Of a DNA stretch of 59,979 nucleotides, positions 59,243-59,979 are shown in pieces. Source of the stretch: an uncultured Ruminococcus sp. (GTDB lineage Bacteria > Bacillota > Clostridia > Oscillospirales > Acutalibacteraceae); contig CADBHB010000016.1 of assembly GCA_902794395.1 (NCBI GenBank), positions 1 to 59,979 on the forward strand, given 5' to 3'. Position 1 is the stretch's first letter; each line of letters opens with the position of its first letter. The position numbers and the translations under genes were made by a program. The notes below the pieces were generated by a model, which saw only the letters and a program-made list of their open reading frames with translations, was not told where the DNA came from and ran no database searches.

Positions 59243-59782
59243 ATGAAAAATAAAACACCTTTATTCATAGCGCAGGCGGCGATCATCGCCGCGCTGTACG
59301 CCACGCTGACTATCCTGCAAAACGTGCTGTTGCCGGGCTCGGCATCAATGGCAGTGCAGTTCCGCGTTTCGGAAGCACTGTGCATCCTTGCCGTATTCAC
59401 ACCCGCGGCGATCCCCGGGCTGACCGTCGGCTGTGTACTTGCGAACATCAGCTCGCTCTCCTCGCTGGGACCCTGCGACCTGGTGTTCGGGTCGCTGGCA
59501 AGCTTCTTTGCCGCGCTTCTGATGTACTCGCTGCGCAAACTGCGCTTCTTCAAGCTGCCGGTGCTCGCGGCGCTGATGCCCGCTTTGATGAACGGCATCT
59601 TCGTCGGCTTTGAAATCGACTTCTTCTTCGTTAATCAGGGAGCTGCTTTTGACTTCCGAGATTTCCTGATTCAGGGCGGATTAGTCGCGCTCGGCGAGCT
59701 GGCGGTGCTGCTCGTGCTGGGACTGCCCCTTTGCAGACTTATAGAGGTCCGCGGTCTGGGCAAGCAGTTCAAATCAAAATAA
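59243..59782 (+). CDS. queT: QueT-family transporter substrate-binding (S) component
   Basis: The 179-aa integral membrane protein has five or six helices. The family's features are QAAIIAALYATLTILQNV, a VQFRVSEALCILAVFTPAAIPGLTVGC block and LGPCDLVFGSLASFFAALL. QueT is the S component of an ECF-type importer for preQ1 or related queuosine precursors. It works with the shared EcfAAT module, which is not in this window. The ATG at 59243 follows GAGG by about nine bases. The longer frame begins within the promoter. Confidence 0.88.
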   Translation: MKNKTPLFIAQAAIIAALYATLTILQNVLLPGSASMAVQFRVSEALCILAVFTPAAIPGLTVGCVLANISSLSSLGPCDLVFGSLASFFAALLMYSLRKLRFFKLPVLAALMPALMNGIFVGFEIDFFFVNQGAAFDFRDFLIQGGLVALGELAVLLVLGLPLCRLIEVRGLGKQFKSK

Positions 59783-59797
59783 TGTATACTAATAAAA

Positions 59798-59833
59798 GGC
59801 TCTATAATAAAAGTTGGGGTAACAAATAGAGCC
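59798..59833. repeat. Subterminal hairpin of the insertion sequence
   Basis: GGCTCTAT (59798-59805) and ATAGAGCC (59826-59833) are exact inverted repeats with 20 bases between them. Confidence 0.7.
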
Positions 59834-59922
59834 TACTAAAATGAAAACAAAAAAGTAGAGCATATTTGCACCAAATCCGGTAAAATGGAATTGTCGAGAA
59901 ACCAGAAACGGAGGTTGCTAAT

Positions 59923-59979
59923 ATGCTCTACACTTATTCTACAGAAGAACTCATCGGATTGCAAGACTTAATTATCAAA
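59923..59979 (+). CDS. Transposase, N-terminal fragment
   Basis: The ATG at 59923 follows GGAGG. Nineteen codons remain before the window ends, MLYTYSTEELIGLQDLIIK. The LIGLQDLIIK segment resembles the start of ISL3-type transposases. The family call is tentative because the catalytic part is outside the window. Confidence 0.5.
   Translation, partial: MLYTYSTEELIGLQDLIIK

Larger units (their letters stand above)
59798..59979 (+). mobile_element. Left end of an insertion sequence, probably ISL3 family (partial)
   Basis: A sharp change from the GC-rich queT gene to AT-rich DNA begins at GGCTCTAT (59798). It is followed by AAAGTTGGGG, a sequence typical of ISL3 terminal repeats, and then by a transposase start. 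The element runs off the window. Confidence 0.5.

Overview
The window looks like a chromosome segment of an anaerobic Gram-positive gut bacterium of the Ruminococcaceae (Clostridia), most likely Ruminococcus or a close relative. Supporting signs are a type I dockerin on a BspA-like protein (11647-11821), a single-chain pyruvate:ferredoxin oxidoreductase, lipoproteins and Sec-secreted surface proteins, a PadR/DUF1700/DUF4097 operon, strong AGGAGG ribosome binding sites and sigma-A promoters with 17-bp spacers. Coding DNA is GC-rich and intergenic DNA is AT-rich. The genus is inferred, not shown.

Layout. 1-4315: end of an upstream gene, a universal stress protein, rplM-rpsI followed by a tandemly duplicated terminator block, and the padR-DUF1700-DUF4097 envelope operon. 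4316-11873: a surface-protein operon made of a 2039-aa InlB-repeat protein, a 47-aa peptide and an LRR-dockerin protein. 11919-21251: nifJ, a lipoprotein, an ECF sigma factor fused through a membrane segment to a CBM26-like domain, a MITE-like element, an OmpA-like lipoprotein and an LRR/FN3 protein. 21339-34391: housekeeping genes (lepA, ilvB, mtnN, rsmE, pncC, nth, two HAD hydrolases, a Nudix operon), two AraC regulators and a DHHW protein. 34511-47871: an eight-gene minus-strand locus, probably for an exopolysaccharide: lipoprotein, coiled-coil protein, 7TM/HD-GYP protein, pseudo-glycosidase, HEAT protein, processive GT2 synthase and two glycosidase-like proteins. 47911-54283: a secreted beta-helix protein behind a c-di-GMP-I riboswitch, a small membrane protein, a GGDEF cyclase and a second HD-GYP protein. 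54400-59979: leuCD, a transglutaminase-like protein, an LRR lipoprotein, queT and the left end of an insertion sequence.

How it fits together. The 34.5-54.3 kb stretch reads as a cyclic-di-GMP module. One protein can make the messenger (GGDEF), two can degrade it (HD-GYP), one riboswitch reads it, and the probable outputs are a polysaccharide synthase locus and a secreted beta-helix protein. The other standout is the sigma factor at 16615-18114. It carries its own membrane anchor and an extracellular starch-binding-like domain, so it may act as a one-protein version of the SigI/RsgI carbohydrate-sensing systems of cellulolytic clostridia. A small family of AAGGCAATACCGC palindromic elements is scattered through the window and touches the ends or promoters of several genes.
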